Position numbers and translations under genes: made by a program. The notes beneath the pieces were generated by a model, which was not told the DNA's origin, did no database searches, and saw nothing but the letters and a program-made list of their open reading frames with translations. A stretch of 64,000 bases of DNA from Sphingomonas sp. OK281 (GTDB lineage: Bacteria; Pseudomonadota; Alphaproteobacteria; Sphingomonadales; Sphingomonadaceae). Positions 53,687-62,260 of the stretch are shown in pieces. The first letter of the stretch is position 1, and each line of letters starts with the position of its first letter. The stretch covers positions 93,375-157,374 of the forward strand of contig NZ_FOVZ01000007.1 of the NCBI RefSeq assembly GCF_900115295.1. Direction: 5' to 3'.

Positions 53687-54726
53687 GGTCGATTCTCCGC
53701 AACTGGCCAGCCATCCTCACCCCAAGCGATCGGTGCGATGCGCAACGTCGGGGTGCCTTTGGTCTGGGAATCATAGGCGTGGTAGACGACATAATCCTTG
53801 CCGTCGGTGTCGTGCATCACCCCGGGGTGGCCGGGGCCGCGATAGCGCTGCTTTTCCTGGAGGTCGGCGCGCAGGAAGATCGTCCCCCCGCCCTGCATCA
53901 TCGCGCTGCCGTCCTTGCCGAGATACGGCCCGGTGATCGCCTTCGATCGGCCGACGACGGTGTAATAGGTGCTGTTCACGCCCTTGCAGCAATAGTCGTA
54001 GCTCGCGAGCAGCCAGTAATAGCCGCCATGGCCGATGATGAACGGCGCCTCGACCGGGGCCGGGCCGCCGGCGGGTGCGGGACGGCGTGCGATCGCGTGG
54101 GGCTTCGCCGCGGGATCGAGCAGCTTGCCGCTTTTGGGGTTCAGCGCGAACAGCTTGATACCGGTCCAGAAGCTGCCGAGCGACAGCCACTCGCGGCCCT
54201 GCGCATCGACGACATGGTTGGGATCGATCGCGTTGAAATCGTCCTTGGGCGTCGACATCACCACCAGCCCCTCGTCGCGCCAGCCGTAGCCGGGCGCCTT
54301 GGGGTCGAGCGTCGGGCTGCTCGCGAGCCCGATCGCCGAGCGGTTCGAGCCGAAGGTGGAGACCGAATAATAGAGCCGGTACCGCCCGTCTGCGCTGCGC
54401 GAAATGTCGGGCGCCCACATGCCCTTGGTGCCCGGCACCGCCTTGGTCGCCCAGTCGGGCAGGCGCGACAGCGGCGGCGTGCCCGCCGTCCAGTGGACCA
54501 GATCGGGCGACGTCCGCGCGCTCAGCATCTGGCCATCAAGCCCGGTGCCGTAGACGTAGTAGGTGTTGCCTGCGCGGATCATCACCGGGTCGTGGACGGG
54601 CGCAATGTCGCCGGTCAAACTGGCGTTGAGAGCACCGCGCGCGGGCGGCGCATCGGCAGTTTGCGCCAGCACGCTACTCGTGAGCGTCAGCGCGATCAGT
54701 CCGGTCGCCCATCTTGGTGCGGCCAT
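53683..54726 (-). CDS. GH43 endo-arabinanase (arabinan endo-1,5-alpha-L-arabinosidase)
   Basis: A second GH43 enzyme, 347 residues, of the endo-arabinanase type that cuts the alpha-1,5-arabinan backbone. It has a signal peptide (TGLIALTLTSSVLAQ) and the catalytic acids in APVHDPVMIRAG (Asp base), FNAIDPNHVVD (Asp) and PVEAPFIIGHGGYYWL (Glu acid). YYVYGTG and KGMWAPDI are further family features. It lies in the middle of the hydrolase operon, 51 bases after GH51. Confidence 0.9.
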   Translation of the reverse strand: MAAPRWATGLIALTLTSSVLAQTADAPPARGALNASLTGDIAPVHDPVMIRAGNTYYVYGTGLDGQMLSARTSPDLVHWTAGTPPLSRLPDWATKAVPGTKGMWAPDISRSADGRYRLYYSVSTFGSNRSAIGLASSPTLDPKAPGYGWRDEGLVVMSTPKDDFNAIDPNHVVDAQGREWLSLGSFWTGIKLFALNPKSGKLLDPAAKPHAIARRPAPAGGPAPVEAPFIIGHGGYYWLLASYDYCCKGVNSTYYTVVGRSKAITGPYLGKDGSAMMQGGGTIFLRADLQEKQRYRGPGHPGVMHDTDGKDYVVYHAYDSQTKGTPTLRIAPIAWGEDGWPVAENRP

Positions 54727-54777
54727 CGTTTCTCTCCTGGTAGGTGCGCCCGCCGGTTGCTCCGGCGGGCGTCATAG

Positions 54778-56352
54778 TCACTTCAGTTCGAGCATCACCA
54801 CCGACATCGGCGGCAACGTCACCGACAGAGTGCCGCCACTCAGCCTTGCACCGTTGAACGCCGCCGGCGCCACCGCGTTAGGCGCGTCGAAGGTGTTCAG
54901 CGCGGTCATCGTCGGCGCGGTCAGCACCTGTCCGGTGACGCCTTGCGCGGTCACGCCCGGTAGCGCTGCGGAGACGCTGGTCGGCTTGTTCGGATCGAGG
55001 TTCGACAGCGCGATCCGCACCACGCCGTCCTTGCCACGCACGGCCGATGCGCTGACCGACGGCATCGTCCACTGGTCCTTGTTGTACCAGGGAGACTTGA
55101 TGTCGATCGGCAGCACCGTACCGTCCATGTACGGCTTGTACATCGCGAACACATGATAGGTCGGCGTCAGCACCATCTTGTTGCCGTCGGTCAGGATCAT
55201 CGCCTGCAACACGTTCACCATCTGCGCGATCGCGGTCATTTTCACGCGATCCGCGTGCTTGGCGAAGATGTTGAGGTTGATCGCGGTGACCAGCGCATCG
55301 CGCAACGTGTTCTGCTGGCGCAGGAAACCGGGGTTCGTGCCCGGGTCGCCGGCATACCAGGTGCCCCATTCGTCAACTGCGAGCCACATCGTCTTCTTCG
55401 GATCGACCTTGTCCATGATCGCCGAATGCTTGGTGATCAACTCGTCCATCCTGAGCGTCTCGGACAGCGTCTCGGCCCAGCCGCGCTCGTCAAATACCGT
55501 TGCCGAAGCACGCGGCGGCCACCCCCCGGGAATAGTGTAGTAGTGCAAAGAAAGCGCATCGACCTTGCCGATCAGCTCGCGCGCCATCGTCTCGGTCCAA
55601 TGGTAGTCGTCCACGTTGGCCCCGCTTGCGATCTTCATCACGCGCGTATCTTTGGGCGCCTTGATGAAGGTGGCATAGCGCCGCGTGACGTCGGCGGCAT
55701 ATTCGGCGCGCATGTTGCCGCCACAGCCCCACAGCTCGTTTCCGACGCCGAAATACGGCACCGCCCACGGAGCCTTGTGGCCGTTCTTCGCGCGTTCGTC
55801 GGCCAGCGCGCCGGCGGGCGAGGTCATGTACTCGACCCATTCTGCCATTTCCTGAGGCGTGCCGTTGCCGACATTGCCCGCGATGTAGGGCTCGGCACCC
55901 AGTTGCCCGGCAAGGTCCATGAACTCGTGTGTACCGACCGTGTTGGGCTCGGTCACGCCGCCCCAGTGCGTGTTGATTTTGACCGGGCGCTTGGCCTTGG
56001 GACCGATTCCTTCGCGCCAGTGATACTCATCGGCGAAACAGCCGCCCGGCCAGCGCACCACCGGCACGCCGATGCCGCGAAGTGCGGTGACGACGTCAGT
56101 GCGGAAACCGCGGACGTTAGGAATCTTTGACTTCTCGCCGACCCAAAGTCCGCCGTAGATGCCGGTACCAAGATGCTCGGCGAACTGCGTGAAGATGCGT
56201 CGATCATAGGTCGGGCCGGGCGTGTCGGCGTGAACGGTCACGGTTGCACCGGTGGTCGCCGACGTGGGGGTAGGCGTTTCGGTCTGCGCGGTGCCGATGC
56301 CTGCGGTCGAGAGCAGCAGCGCCGTAGCCAGACCCTTCAGCGTCCGGGTCAT
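54778..56352 (-). CDS. GH51 alpha-L-arabinofuranosidase
   Basis: A retaining arabinofuranosidase of about 524 residues with a signal peptide (LKGLATALLLSTAGIGTAQ). The acid/base Glu is in PYFGVGNELWGCGG and the nucleophile Glu in LAVDEWGTWYAGD. VVRWPGGCFADEYHWREG is the strong family marker. A C-terminal beta domain ends MSVVMLELK. It releases L-arabinose from oligosaccharides. Many GH51 are cytoplasmic; this one is exported. ATG at 56367 (MIEARMTRT, GGAGG upstream) is an alternative start that would overlap the dehydrogenase gene. Confidence 0.92.
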   Translation of the reverse strand: MTRTLKGLATALLLSTAGIGTAQTETPTPTSATTGATVTVHADTPGPTYDRRIFTQFAEHLGTGIYGGLWVGEKSKIPNVRGFRTDVVTALRGIGVPVVRWPGGCFADEYHWREGIGPKAKRPVKINTHWGGVTEPNTVGTHEFMDLAGQLGAEPYIAGNVGNGTPQEMAEWVEYMTSPAGALADERAKNGHKAPWAVPYFGVGNELWGCGGNMRAEYAADVTRRYATFIKAPKDTRVMKIASGANVDDYHWTETMARELIGKVDALSLHYYTIPGGWPPRASATVFDERGWAETLSETLRMDELITKHSAIMDKVDPKKTMWLAVDEWGTWYAGDPGTNPGFLRQQNTLRDALVTAINLNIFAKHADRVKMTAIAQMVNVLQAMILTDGNKMVLTPTYHVFAMYKPYMDGTVLPIDIKSPWYNKDQWTMPSVSASAVRGKDGVVRIALSNLDPNKPTSVSAALPGVTAQGVTGQVLTAPTMTALNTFDAPNAVAPAAFNGARLSGGTLSVTLPPMSVVMLELK

Positions 56353-56359
56353 TCTTGCC

Positions 56360-57286
56360 TCAATCATTGAAAGCCTCCACCGATGTGCGGGTGCCGCGCA
56401 GAAACGCGTCGGCGACGAGTGTAAATGGGGTCGTGTCGACTTCGCTGCGGCCATCGCGGATCAGCGAGGCGAAGCGCGTGTAGAGGCCGGGATATTCCTC
56501 GTCATCATTGTGCACCGTGCCACTCGGCAAGGTGAGCACCGCACCGCCCTTGGCGAGACTGAGCGTGCCAGCATCGGTTTCGACCACGATGTCCCAGCTC
56601 TGCGGGCCTGTCTGGCGCCAGTCGAGGTCCATGCTGATCAGCGTTCCTAGTGTGCTGCGGAAGGTCAGATCGGCCGCGATCGGAGCAGCGCGATTAGCGG
56701 GTGTCGACAGTGTCGCGGCGGTCAGAAAAAACGGCTGCGGCAGGATCTCGGTCGCGATCGAGAGTGCGTTGATCCCAGGGTCGAACACGCCGAGCCCACC
56801 CGGCTCCCAGATCCACGCTTGTCCCGGATGCCAGACGCGGACGTCCTCGCGCCAGACGATCGACACGCGCTCGATCTTGCGGTCCGTGAGCCAAGCCTTG
56901 GCCGGCGCGACACCCGCTGCGAACCGCGAATGCCAGCCCGCGAACAATGTCGTTCCCGATTCGGTAGCCTGGGTTTTGAGCGCATGGACCTCAGCAAGCG
57001 TGGCCCCCGGCGGCTTTTCCAGGAAAACGTGCACACGCTTGGCAAGCGCCATGGAGGCAAGCTCATGGCGCACCTGCGGCGGGGTGCACAGCGCGATCGC
57101 GTCGATCGCCGGACCGTTGGCGAGCAGCGTCTCGAGCGACCTGAAATTGGCGACACCCTCGACGCCCGGATCTCGCGGGCTAACGCTGGCGACGAACTCG
57201 AAGTCTGGATTGCCTGCAATCGACGGGAGGTGCTGGTCTCGCGCGATCTTGCCCATGCCGACGACCGCTATGCGGATTGCGGTCAT
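56360..57286 (-). CDS. L-arabinose 1-dehydrogenase (Gfo/Idh/MocA family)
   Basis: An NAD(P)-dependent dehydrogenase of 308 residues that would oxidise L-arabinose (or D-galactose) to the lactone, the first step of the non-phosphorylative route. It resembles the Azospirillum enzyme closely: RIAVVGMGKIARDQHLP (Rossmann), CTPPQVRHELA, FLEKPPGATLAEV with the catalytic Lys, and WHPGQAWIWEPGGLGVFDPG. The ATG at 57286 begins the conserved N-terminus; a GTG at 57292 overlaps the AraD1 stop. It is the third gene of the catabolic operon. No lactonase gene is visible in this window. Confidence 0.9.
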   Translation of the reverse strand: MTAIRIAVVGMGKIARDQHLPSIAGNPDFEFVASVSPRDPGVEGVANFRSLETLLANGPAIDAIALCTPPQVRHELASMALAKRVHVFLEKPPGATLAEVHALKTQATESGTTLFAGWHSRFAAGVAPAKAWLTDRKIERVSIVWREDVRVWHPGQAWIWEPGGLGVFDPGINALSIATEILPQPFFLTAATLSTPANRAAPIAADLTFRSTLGTLISMDLDWRQTGPQSWDIVVETDAGTLSLAKGGAVLTLPSGTVHNDDEEYPGLYTRFASLIRDGRSEVDTTPFTLVADAFLRGTRTSVEAFND

Positions 57287-57288
57287 CT

Positions 57289-58284
57289 TCACAAAGCTTT
57301 CACGACGACCGGCTGCGGAGCAGCCTTGGCCAGCGTATTGCGCAAGGGGAGCGCGAACGGCGCAGCCTCGATCTCGAACACGTCGCCTTCGCGTGTCGTC
57401 ACGCCGTCAGCGAACGACAGCGTCGCAGTACCGAAGAAATGGACGTGCACGTCGCCGGGACGGCGGAACAGATCATATTTGAAGTGATGCGCCTCAAGGT
57501 TAGCGATGCTGTGCGACATGTTTGCCTCGCCCGACAGAAACGGCTTTTCCCACAGGAGTTCGCCGTCGCGATGGATGCGGCTCGCACCCTCGATATGGTC
57601 GGGCGGCGTACCTACGAGCAATTCGGGTCCGAGCGACGCCTGGCGCAGCTTCGAATGCGCGAGCCAGAGGTAGTTGTGGCGCTCGGTGACGTGGTCGCTG
57701 AACTCGTTGGCAAGGCACAGGCCAAGGCGGAACGGTGTGCCATCCGGACCGATCAGATAGATCCCGGCAAGCTCGGGCTCTTCGCCGCCATCCTCGGCGA
57801 AATCGGGCATCGCGAATGCCGCACCCGGTGCGACCAACCCCGAGCCATCGCCCTTGTAGAACCACTCGGGCTGCTGGCCGCGTGTCCCCGCTGCCGGCTT
57901 GCCGCCCGCGACGCCTTCGAGGAACATCCGCATCGAATCGGTCTGCTTCTCGGCGTCCGCGGCCGCACGGTGCATCTTGTCGCGGCCTTCGGCCGATCCG
58001 AGATGCGTCAGGCCGGTGCCGGTCATGATCAGGTGGGCAGGATCGACATGATCGATCGGCGAGATCAGGCGGCCCGCGGCGAGTTCGGCGGCGATGTCGA
58101 TACTCGCGCCCGTTCCACAGGCCGCAACCGCGCCGGCAAGATCGCTACCGGCGGCAATCGCGCGCTCGGCCAGCGCGCGAACGCTGTCGACCCCGGTGAC
58201 GAACGCCGCTCCCTCGTTAGTAGCCGCGATCACCGATCGCGTGCCATCGACGCCAACATGCTGCAACAGACGCAAAGTCATCAA
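57289..58284 (-). CDS. AraD1 family protein (fumarylacetoacetase-fold)
   Basis: A 331-residue FAH-fold protein of the AraD1 group that occurs with non-phosphorylative arabinose genes. Visible parts are LIMTGTGLTHLGSAEGRDKM, EWFYKGDGSGLVAPGA, EEPELAGIYLIGPDGTPFRL and LANEFSDHVTERHNYLW, with acidic metal ligands in the EPELAG region. It probably acts on the 2-keto-3-deoxy-arabonate intermediate. Which step it catalyses is not fixed by sequence. It lies between the semialdehyde dehydrogenase and arabinose dehydrogenase genes. Confidence 0.87.
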   Translation of the reverse strand: MMTLRLLQHVGVDGTRSVIAATNEGAAFVTGVDSVRALAERAIAAGSDLAGAVAACGTGASIDIAAELAAGRLISPIDHVDPAHLIMTGTGLTHLGSAEGRDKMHRAAADAEKQTDSMRMFLEGVAGGKPAAGTRGQQPEWFYKGDGSGLVAPGAAFAMPDFAEDGGEEPELAGIYLIGPDGTPFRLGLCLANEFSDHVTERHNYLWLAHSKLRQASLGPELLVGTPPDHIEGASRIHRDGELLWEKPFLSGEANMSHSIANLEAHHFKYDLFRRPGDVHVHFFGTATLSFADGVTTREGDVFEIEAAPFALPLRNTLAKAAPQPVVVKAL

Positions 58285-58337
58285 TTTCTCTCCTAAGCGG
58301 GACGCCGCTGTTACGGTTCGCCCCTGATATTTTCAGG

Positions 58338-59891
58338 TCAGTTGGCGGGAACGCCGTCGATCAGCCGCGGTGCGGTCGTGCCGTCACGCAACACTTCCGG
58401 CAGCAGTTCGGACAGCAGGTTCTGGTACGACACCGGCCGCAGAAACCGATCGATCGCGAGGCTGCCGACCGAGGTCGTGCGGCCGTCCGATGTCGCCGGG
58501 AACGGACCGCCATGGACCATGGCATGGGCGACCTCGACACCGGTAGGCCAGCCGTTCGCGAGAATACGTCCAGCCTTGCGTTCGAGCAGCGGGATCAGTC
58601 GCGACGCCATGTCGGCATCAGCGTTGTCCATCTGGATCGTCGCGGTAAGCTGCCCCTCGGCGGCGCGCAGTACGGCGTGAAGTTCGTCCTCGCTCGTGCA
58701 GCGCACCAGCAACGACGATGCACCGAACACTTCAAGGCCCAGAGCCTTGTCGCTCAGGAACTGCGCGGCGGTCGTCTCGAAGAATGCCGCCTGCCCTTGC
58801 GCGACGCCTTCGCCGACCTTGCCCCGCGCGATCTCGTTCACCGCATCGTGGCCGGCAAGGGCGGCGATGCCCTGCTCGTAGGCGGCATGGATGCCGCTGG
58901 TGAGCATCGTCGCGGCAGGAGCCTCGGGCAATGCCGTTGCGGCAGCGGACACGAATGCGTCGAGCCCCTCGCCTTCGATCGCGAGCACGAGGCCAGGGTT
59001 GGTGCAGAACTGCCCCGCGCCCATCGTCAGTGACCCGACGAACGCCGTACCGAGCGCCGCGCCACGCGCCTTCAGGGCTTCGGGCAGCAGCACGACGGGG
59101 TTGATGCTCGACATCTCGGCATAGACCGGGATCGGAACTTCACGGGCCTGTGTCAGCGTGACGAGCGCCAGCCCCCCTGCCCGCGAACCGGTGAAACCGA
59201 CCGCGGCAATCCGGGGATCCTGCACCAGCGCGCTGCCGAGCTCGTTGCCCGGGCCTACCAGATGCGAGAACACGCCCGCCGGCAATCCGCACGCAGCGAC
59301 CGCAGTCTCGATCGCGCCGGCGACCAGCGCGCCGGTGGCGGGATGCGCAGCGTGACCCTTGACGACGACCGGGCAACCGGCCGCCAGCGCCGACGCGGTG
59401 TCGCCACCAGCGGTCGAAAAGGCGAGCGGGAAATTGCTCGCGCCGAACACCGCGACCGGACCGAGCGGGATCATCCGCAAGCGCAGGTCAGGACGCGGTA
59501 ACGGTGCGCGATCGGGGAGTGCCGGATCGATCCGGAGCCCCATCCAGCCGCCATGACGCACGACGCCCGCAAACAGCTTCAACTGGCCGACCGTACGACC
59601 GCGCTCGCCCTCCAGTCGTGCGCGCGGCAAGCCGCTTTCGCGCATAGCGGTGACGATCAGGTCGTCACCGAGCGCGATGATTTCGTCGCCGATCCGCTCC
59701 AGAAAGTCCGCACGGACGTCATTGGTCGTGGCGCGGTACGCATCAAATGCGGCATCCGCGGCGGCGCAGACGGCGGCGACATCGGCTGGACCATCCACGG
59801 CGAATGCATCGCCCGTCGAGGTTCCGGTTGCGGCGTCGATGGAGTGAAAGCTTACGCGATCGGTTCCGGTGGATGTAGTTGCTTCAGACAT
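58338..59891 (-). CDS. 2-oxoglutarate semialdehyde dehydrogenase (aldehyde dehydrogenase family)
   Basis: An aldehyde dehydrogenase of 517 residues that would convert 2-oxoglutarate semialdehyde to 2-oxoglutarate, the last step of the pathway. It has GPVAVFGASNFPLAFSTAGG for cofactor binding, VVVKGHAAHPAT with the NADP-side Lys, VGFTGSRAGG, and the catalytic Cys in TMGAGQFCTNPGL; PVYAEMSSINPVV carries the general-base Glu. This set is typical of the KGSADH subfamily. It is the first gene of the minus-strand operon, and a candidate operator lies 14 bases upstream. Confidence 0.9.
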   Translation of the reverse strand: MSEATTSTGTDRVSFHSIDAATGTSTGDAFAVDGPADVAAVCAAADAAFDAYRATTNDVRADFLERIGDEIIALGDDLIVTAMRESGLPRARLEGERGRTVGQLKLFAGVVRHGGWMGLRIDPALPDRAPLPRPDLRLRMIPLGPVAVFGASNFPLAFSTAGGDTASALAAGCPVVVKGHAAHPATGALVAGAIETAVAACGLPAGVFSHLVGPGNELGSALVQDPRIAAVGFTGSRAGGLALVTLTQAREVPIPVYAEMSSINPVVLLPEALKARGAALGTAFVGSLTMGAGQFCTNPGLVLAIEGEGLDAFVSAAATALPEAPAATMLTSGIHAAYEQGIAALAGHDAVNEIARGKVGEGVAQGQAAFFETTAAQFLSDKALGLEVFGASSLLVRCTSEDELHAVLRAAEGQLTATIQMDNADADMASRLIPLLERKAGRILANGWPTGVEVAHAMVHGGPFPATSDGRTTSVGSLAIDRFLRPVSYQNLLSELLPEVLRDGTTAPRLIDGVPAN

Positions 59892-59904
59892 TGTAGCCTC
59901 TCCC

Positions 59905-59920
59905 TATACTCGGACATATA
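59905..59920. promoter_or_regulatory. Candidate GntR operator in the divergent gntR-dehydrogenase region
   Basis: TATACTCGGACATATA lies between the semialdehyde dehydrogenase and the divergent FadR-type regulator. Its core, ATGTCCGAGTA on the reverse strand, recurs upstream of the arabinan receptor, and with two changes before the MFS/mutarotase pair. TATA flanks on both sides make it a near-dyad. Confidence 0.6.
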
Positions 59921-60000
59921 AGCGGCATGGGGGTTTGGCAACGTTTGTCGTTCCTTGATGGAAGTTGGGCTGGTAGGCCTAATCGCTGGAGCAAAACGAC

Positions 60001-60759
60001 ATGACGAAGATCGTAATTGATAAGGATGTGAGCGACGGCGTAGCGGCCCCCCGGGTGCCACGTGGCACGGGTCGGCGGTTGCATGGTGCGGTTGCGCACA
60101 AGCTGGGGACGGCGATTTTGTCGGGGAAATATGCGCCTGGCGATACGCTGTCGGGCGAGGTCGAGTTTTCGAAGATGCTGGACGTATCGCGCACCGCATA
60201 CCGAGAGGCGGTGCAGGTCTTGACGGCCAAGGGACTTGTCGAGAGCCGGCCCAAGATCGGTACGCGGGTGCTGCCGCGCAGCCGGTGGAACCTGCTCGAC
60301 CCTGACGTGCTGGCATGGGCTTTTGCGGGCGAGCCAGACATTACGTTCGTTCGTGGACTATTCGAATTGCGTGCGATCGTCGAGCCCGCTGCGGCCAGGC
60401 TCGCCGCCGAGCGTCGCGAGCGAAGCGATCTCAAGGCGATGAATGACGCGCTGGTGGCGATGCGGCGGCATACCTTGGCGACCGAAGCCGGGCGCGCGGC
60501 GGATCGTGAATTCCATGACGCGGTACTGACCGCGACGCGCAACGACACGCTGATCGTGCTGAGCGCAAGCATCGGCGCGGCGGTCAACTGGACCACGCAG
60601 TTCAAACAGCGTGCCCGGGCCCTGCCGCGCAATCCCATTCCCGACCATGTTCGCGTGTATGATGCGGTTGCGGCGGGTGATGGTCCTGCCGCCAGCGAGG
60701 CAATGCGCGTGTTGGTCGACCTGGCACTGGACGATACGCAAATGGCGATGGCGCGCTAA
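60001..60759 (+). CDS. FadR/GntR family regulator of arabinose genes
   Basis: A 252-residue regulator of the FadR subfamily. The winged helix is VAHKLGTAILSGKYAPGDTL, EVEFSKMLDVSRTAYREAVQ, VLTAKGLVESRPKIGTRV. The FCD effector domain follows (FVRGLFELRAIVEPAAARLA, ADREFHDAVLTATRND, DHVRVYDAVAAGD), with Asp and His metal ligands. FadR-type FCD regulators sense sugar acids or keto acids. Divergent from the catabolic operon and close to three copies of one motif, it is the likely repressor of the arabinan locus. Confidence 0.9.
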   Translation: MTKIVIDKDVSDGVAAPRVPRGTGRRLHGAVAHKLGTAILSGKYAPGDTLSGEVEFSKMLDVSRTAYREAVQVLTAKGLVESRPKIGTRVLPRSRWNLLDPDVLAWAFAGEPDITFVRGLFELRAIVEPAAARLAAERRERSDLKAMNDALVAMRRHTLATEAGRAADREFHDAVLTATRNDTLIVLSASIGAAVNWTTQFKQRARALPRNPIPDHVRVYDAVAAGDGPAASEAMRVLVDLALDDTQMAMAR

Positions 60760-60790
60760 GCACCATCCCCATCCCTTATTCGGCCAGCCC

Positions 60791-62116
60791 TCAGGCGGCG
60801 CGCTGGTCCGGCAGCGGATCGGTGACCTTCGAGCCCCAGAGCGCGTAGAACAAGATGTAGAGCTCGCACGCGGCCGTTAGCAGGAACGACGCTTGCAGGC
60901 CGTACGTGTCGGCAAGCCACCCCTGCACGATCACAAGCGCCCCGCCGGCGATCGCCATGATAAGTAGCCCCGAACCCTCTTCGGTCAGCGGCCCAAGCCC
61001 CTTGATTCCGAGCGTGAAGATCGTCGGGAACATGATCGAGTGGAACAGCCCGACCGAAATCAGCGCCCACATCGCGACGTGACCGGTGGTGAAGGTCGCG
61101 ATTAGCATGACGACGAATGCACCGATGCTCGCCAGTGCAAGCACGCGCTCCGCCGGCACGGTGCGCATTACGACGCTCCCGATCAGCCGGCCCACCATCA
61201 TCCCGCCCCATAGGATGAAAAGGTAGTGCGACGCCTGCTCATGCGTCAGATTGCCGATCTGCGGCTGGCTGACGAAGTTGATGAACAAGTTGGCGACGCC
61301 GATTTCGGCGATCAGGTAGATGAAGATCGCCGGGATACCGAGCACAAGGTTGCGGTGCGACCAGAGCGACAACCCTTTGCGGTCAGCCCTCGCCGAGCGC
61401 TGCGTCGCTGAGCCCATTGCAGGCAGCGGGAAACGCGCGATAACGATGGCCAGCACCACCAGCACGCCCGCGACGATCAGATACGGCAGCACCACGGACT
61501 GCGCGTCGGACAGCCGCTCGGCGGGCGTCAGCACTGCAGTTGATCCGGCAACCGCGGTGCCAGAGGTCGAGCGACCCAGGATCAGATACCCGCCGAACAA
61601 AGGTGCGAGCGTAGCCCCTGCCGAGTTGAACGCCTGCACCAGATTAAGGCGCGACGACGCGGTTTCGGGCGGACCGACGACGGCCACATAGGGGTTGGCC
61701 GCGACCTGCAGCAGCGTAATGCCGCTGGCGATCACGAACAGCGCAACCAGCGTCACGCCGTAGGAAGGCAACCGCGCGGCGGGCACCATCATCAGTGCAC
61801 CGACCGCCATCAGGCCGAGCCCGAACACCATCGCGCGCTGGTAACCAACCCGCTCGATCAGCTTGGCCGACGGAATCGAGGCAAAGAAATAGGCGATGAA
61901 CCAGACGCTCTCGATCAGCGTCGTCTGCGTATAGCTGAGGTCGAACACGCTGCGCAGGTGCGGCAGCAGCGTGTTGTTGATGACCGTGATGAAACCCCAC
62001 ATGAAAAACAGGCTGGCGAGCAGGGTGAGCGCGGATCGATAGCTCGGGCTTCCGCTTGGGGCCGTGGATGTAGATCCAGCCTCGACCGGCCTGTGCGTCT
62101 GTATCGGCATCGCCAT
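60791..62116 (-). CDS. Sugar MFS transporter, FucP/GluP-like
   Basis: A sugar:proton symporter of 441 residues with about 12 membrane helices. Family signs are LASLFFMWGFITVINNTLLP, ESVWFIAYFFASIPSAKLIE and VAANPYVAVVGPPETASSRL, with NLVQAFNSAGATLAPLFGG, all typical of fucose and glucose permeases of this group. It would bring arabinose from the periplasm into the cytoplasm. A candidate operator lies 87 bases upstream in the region shared with the mutarotase gene. It converges with the regulator gene (31 bases). Confidence 0.9.
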   Translation of the reverse strand: MAMPIQTHRPVEAGSTSTAPSGSPSYRSALTLLASLFFMWGFITVINNTLLPHLRSVFDLSYTQTTLIESVWFIAYFFASIPSAKLIERVGYQRAMVFGLGLMAVGALMMVPAARLPSYGVTLVALFVIASGITLLQVAANPYVAVVGPPETASSRLNLVQAFNSAGATLAPLFGGYLILGRSTSGTAVAGSTAVLTPAERLSDAQSVVLPYLIVAGVLVVLAIVIARFPLPAMGSATQRSARADRKGLSLWSHRNLVLGIPAIFIYLIAEIGVANLFINFVSQPQIGNLTHEQASHYLFILWGGMMVGRLIGSVVMRTVPAERVLALASIGAFVVMLIATFTTGHVAMWALISVGLFHSIMFPTIFTLGIKGLGPLTEEGSGLLIMAIAGGALVIVQGWLADTYGLQASFLLTAACELYILFYALWGSKVTDPLPDQRAA

Positions 62117-62202
62117 AAAGTATCGTCCTCCGTGCCGTGTCGGCGACTGGTCTACCGTATAGGTCGACAGACTTTATCCCGCATGGCTTGCCCATCGTTA
62201 AA

Positions 62203-62213
62203 TTGTCCGACTA
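62203..62213. promoter_or_regulatory. Candidate GntR operator between MFS and mutarotase genes
   Basis: TTGTCCGACTA, followed by TATAG, is the third copy of the motif seen at 51232 and 59906. It matches the FadR-type form TNGTCNGACNA exactly. It lies in the 144-base divergent region between the sugar transporter and the mutarotase and could control both. Confidence 0.55.
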
Positions 62214-62260
62214 TATAGCCATACAAGGCGCGTCAACGGCGTCGGGCGATTAAGGACGGG

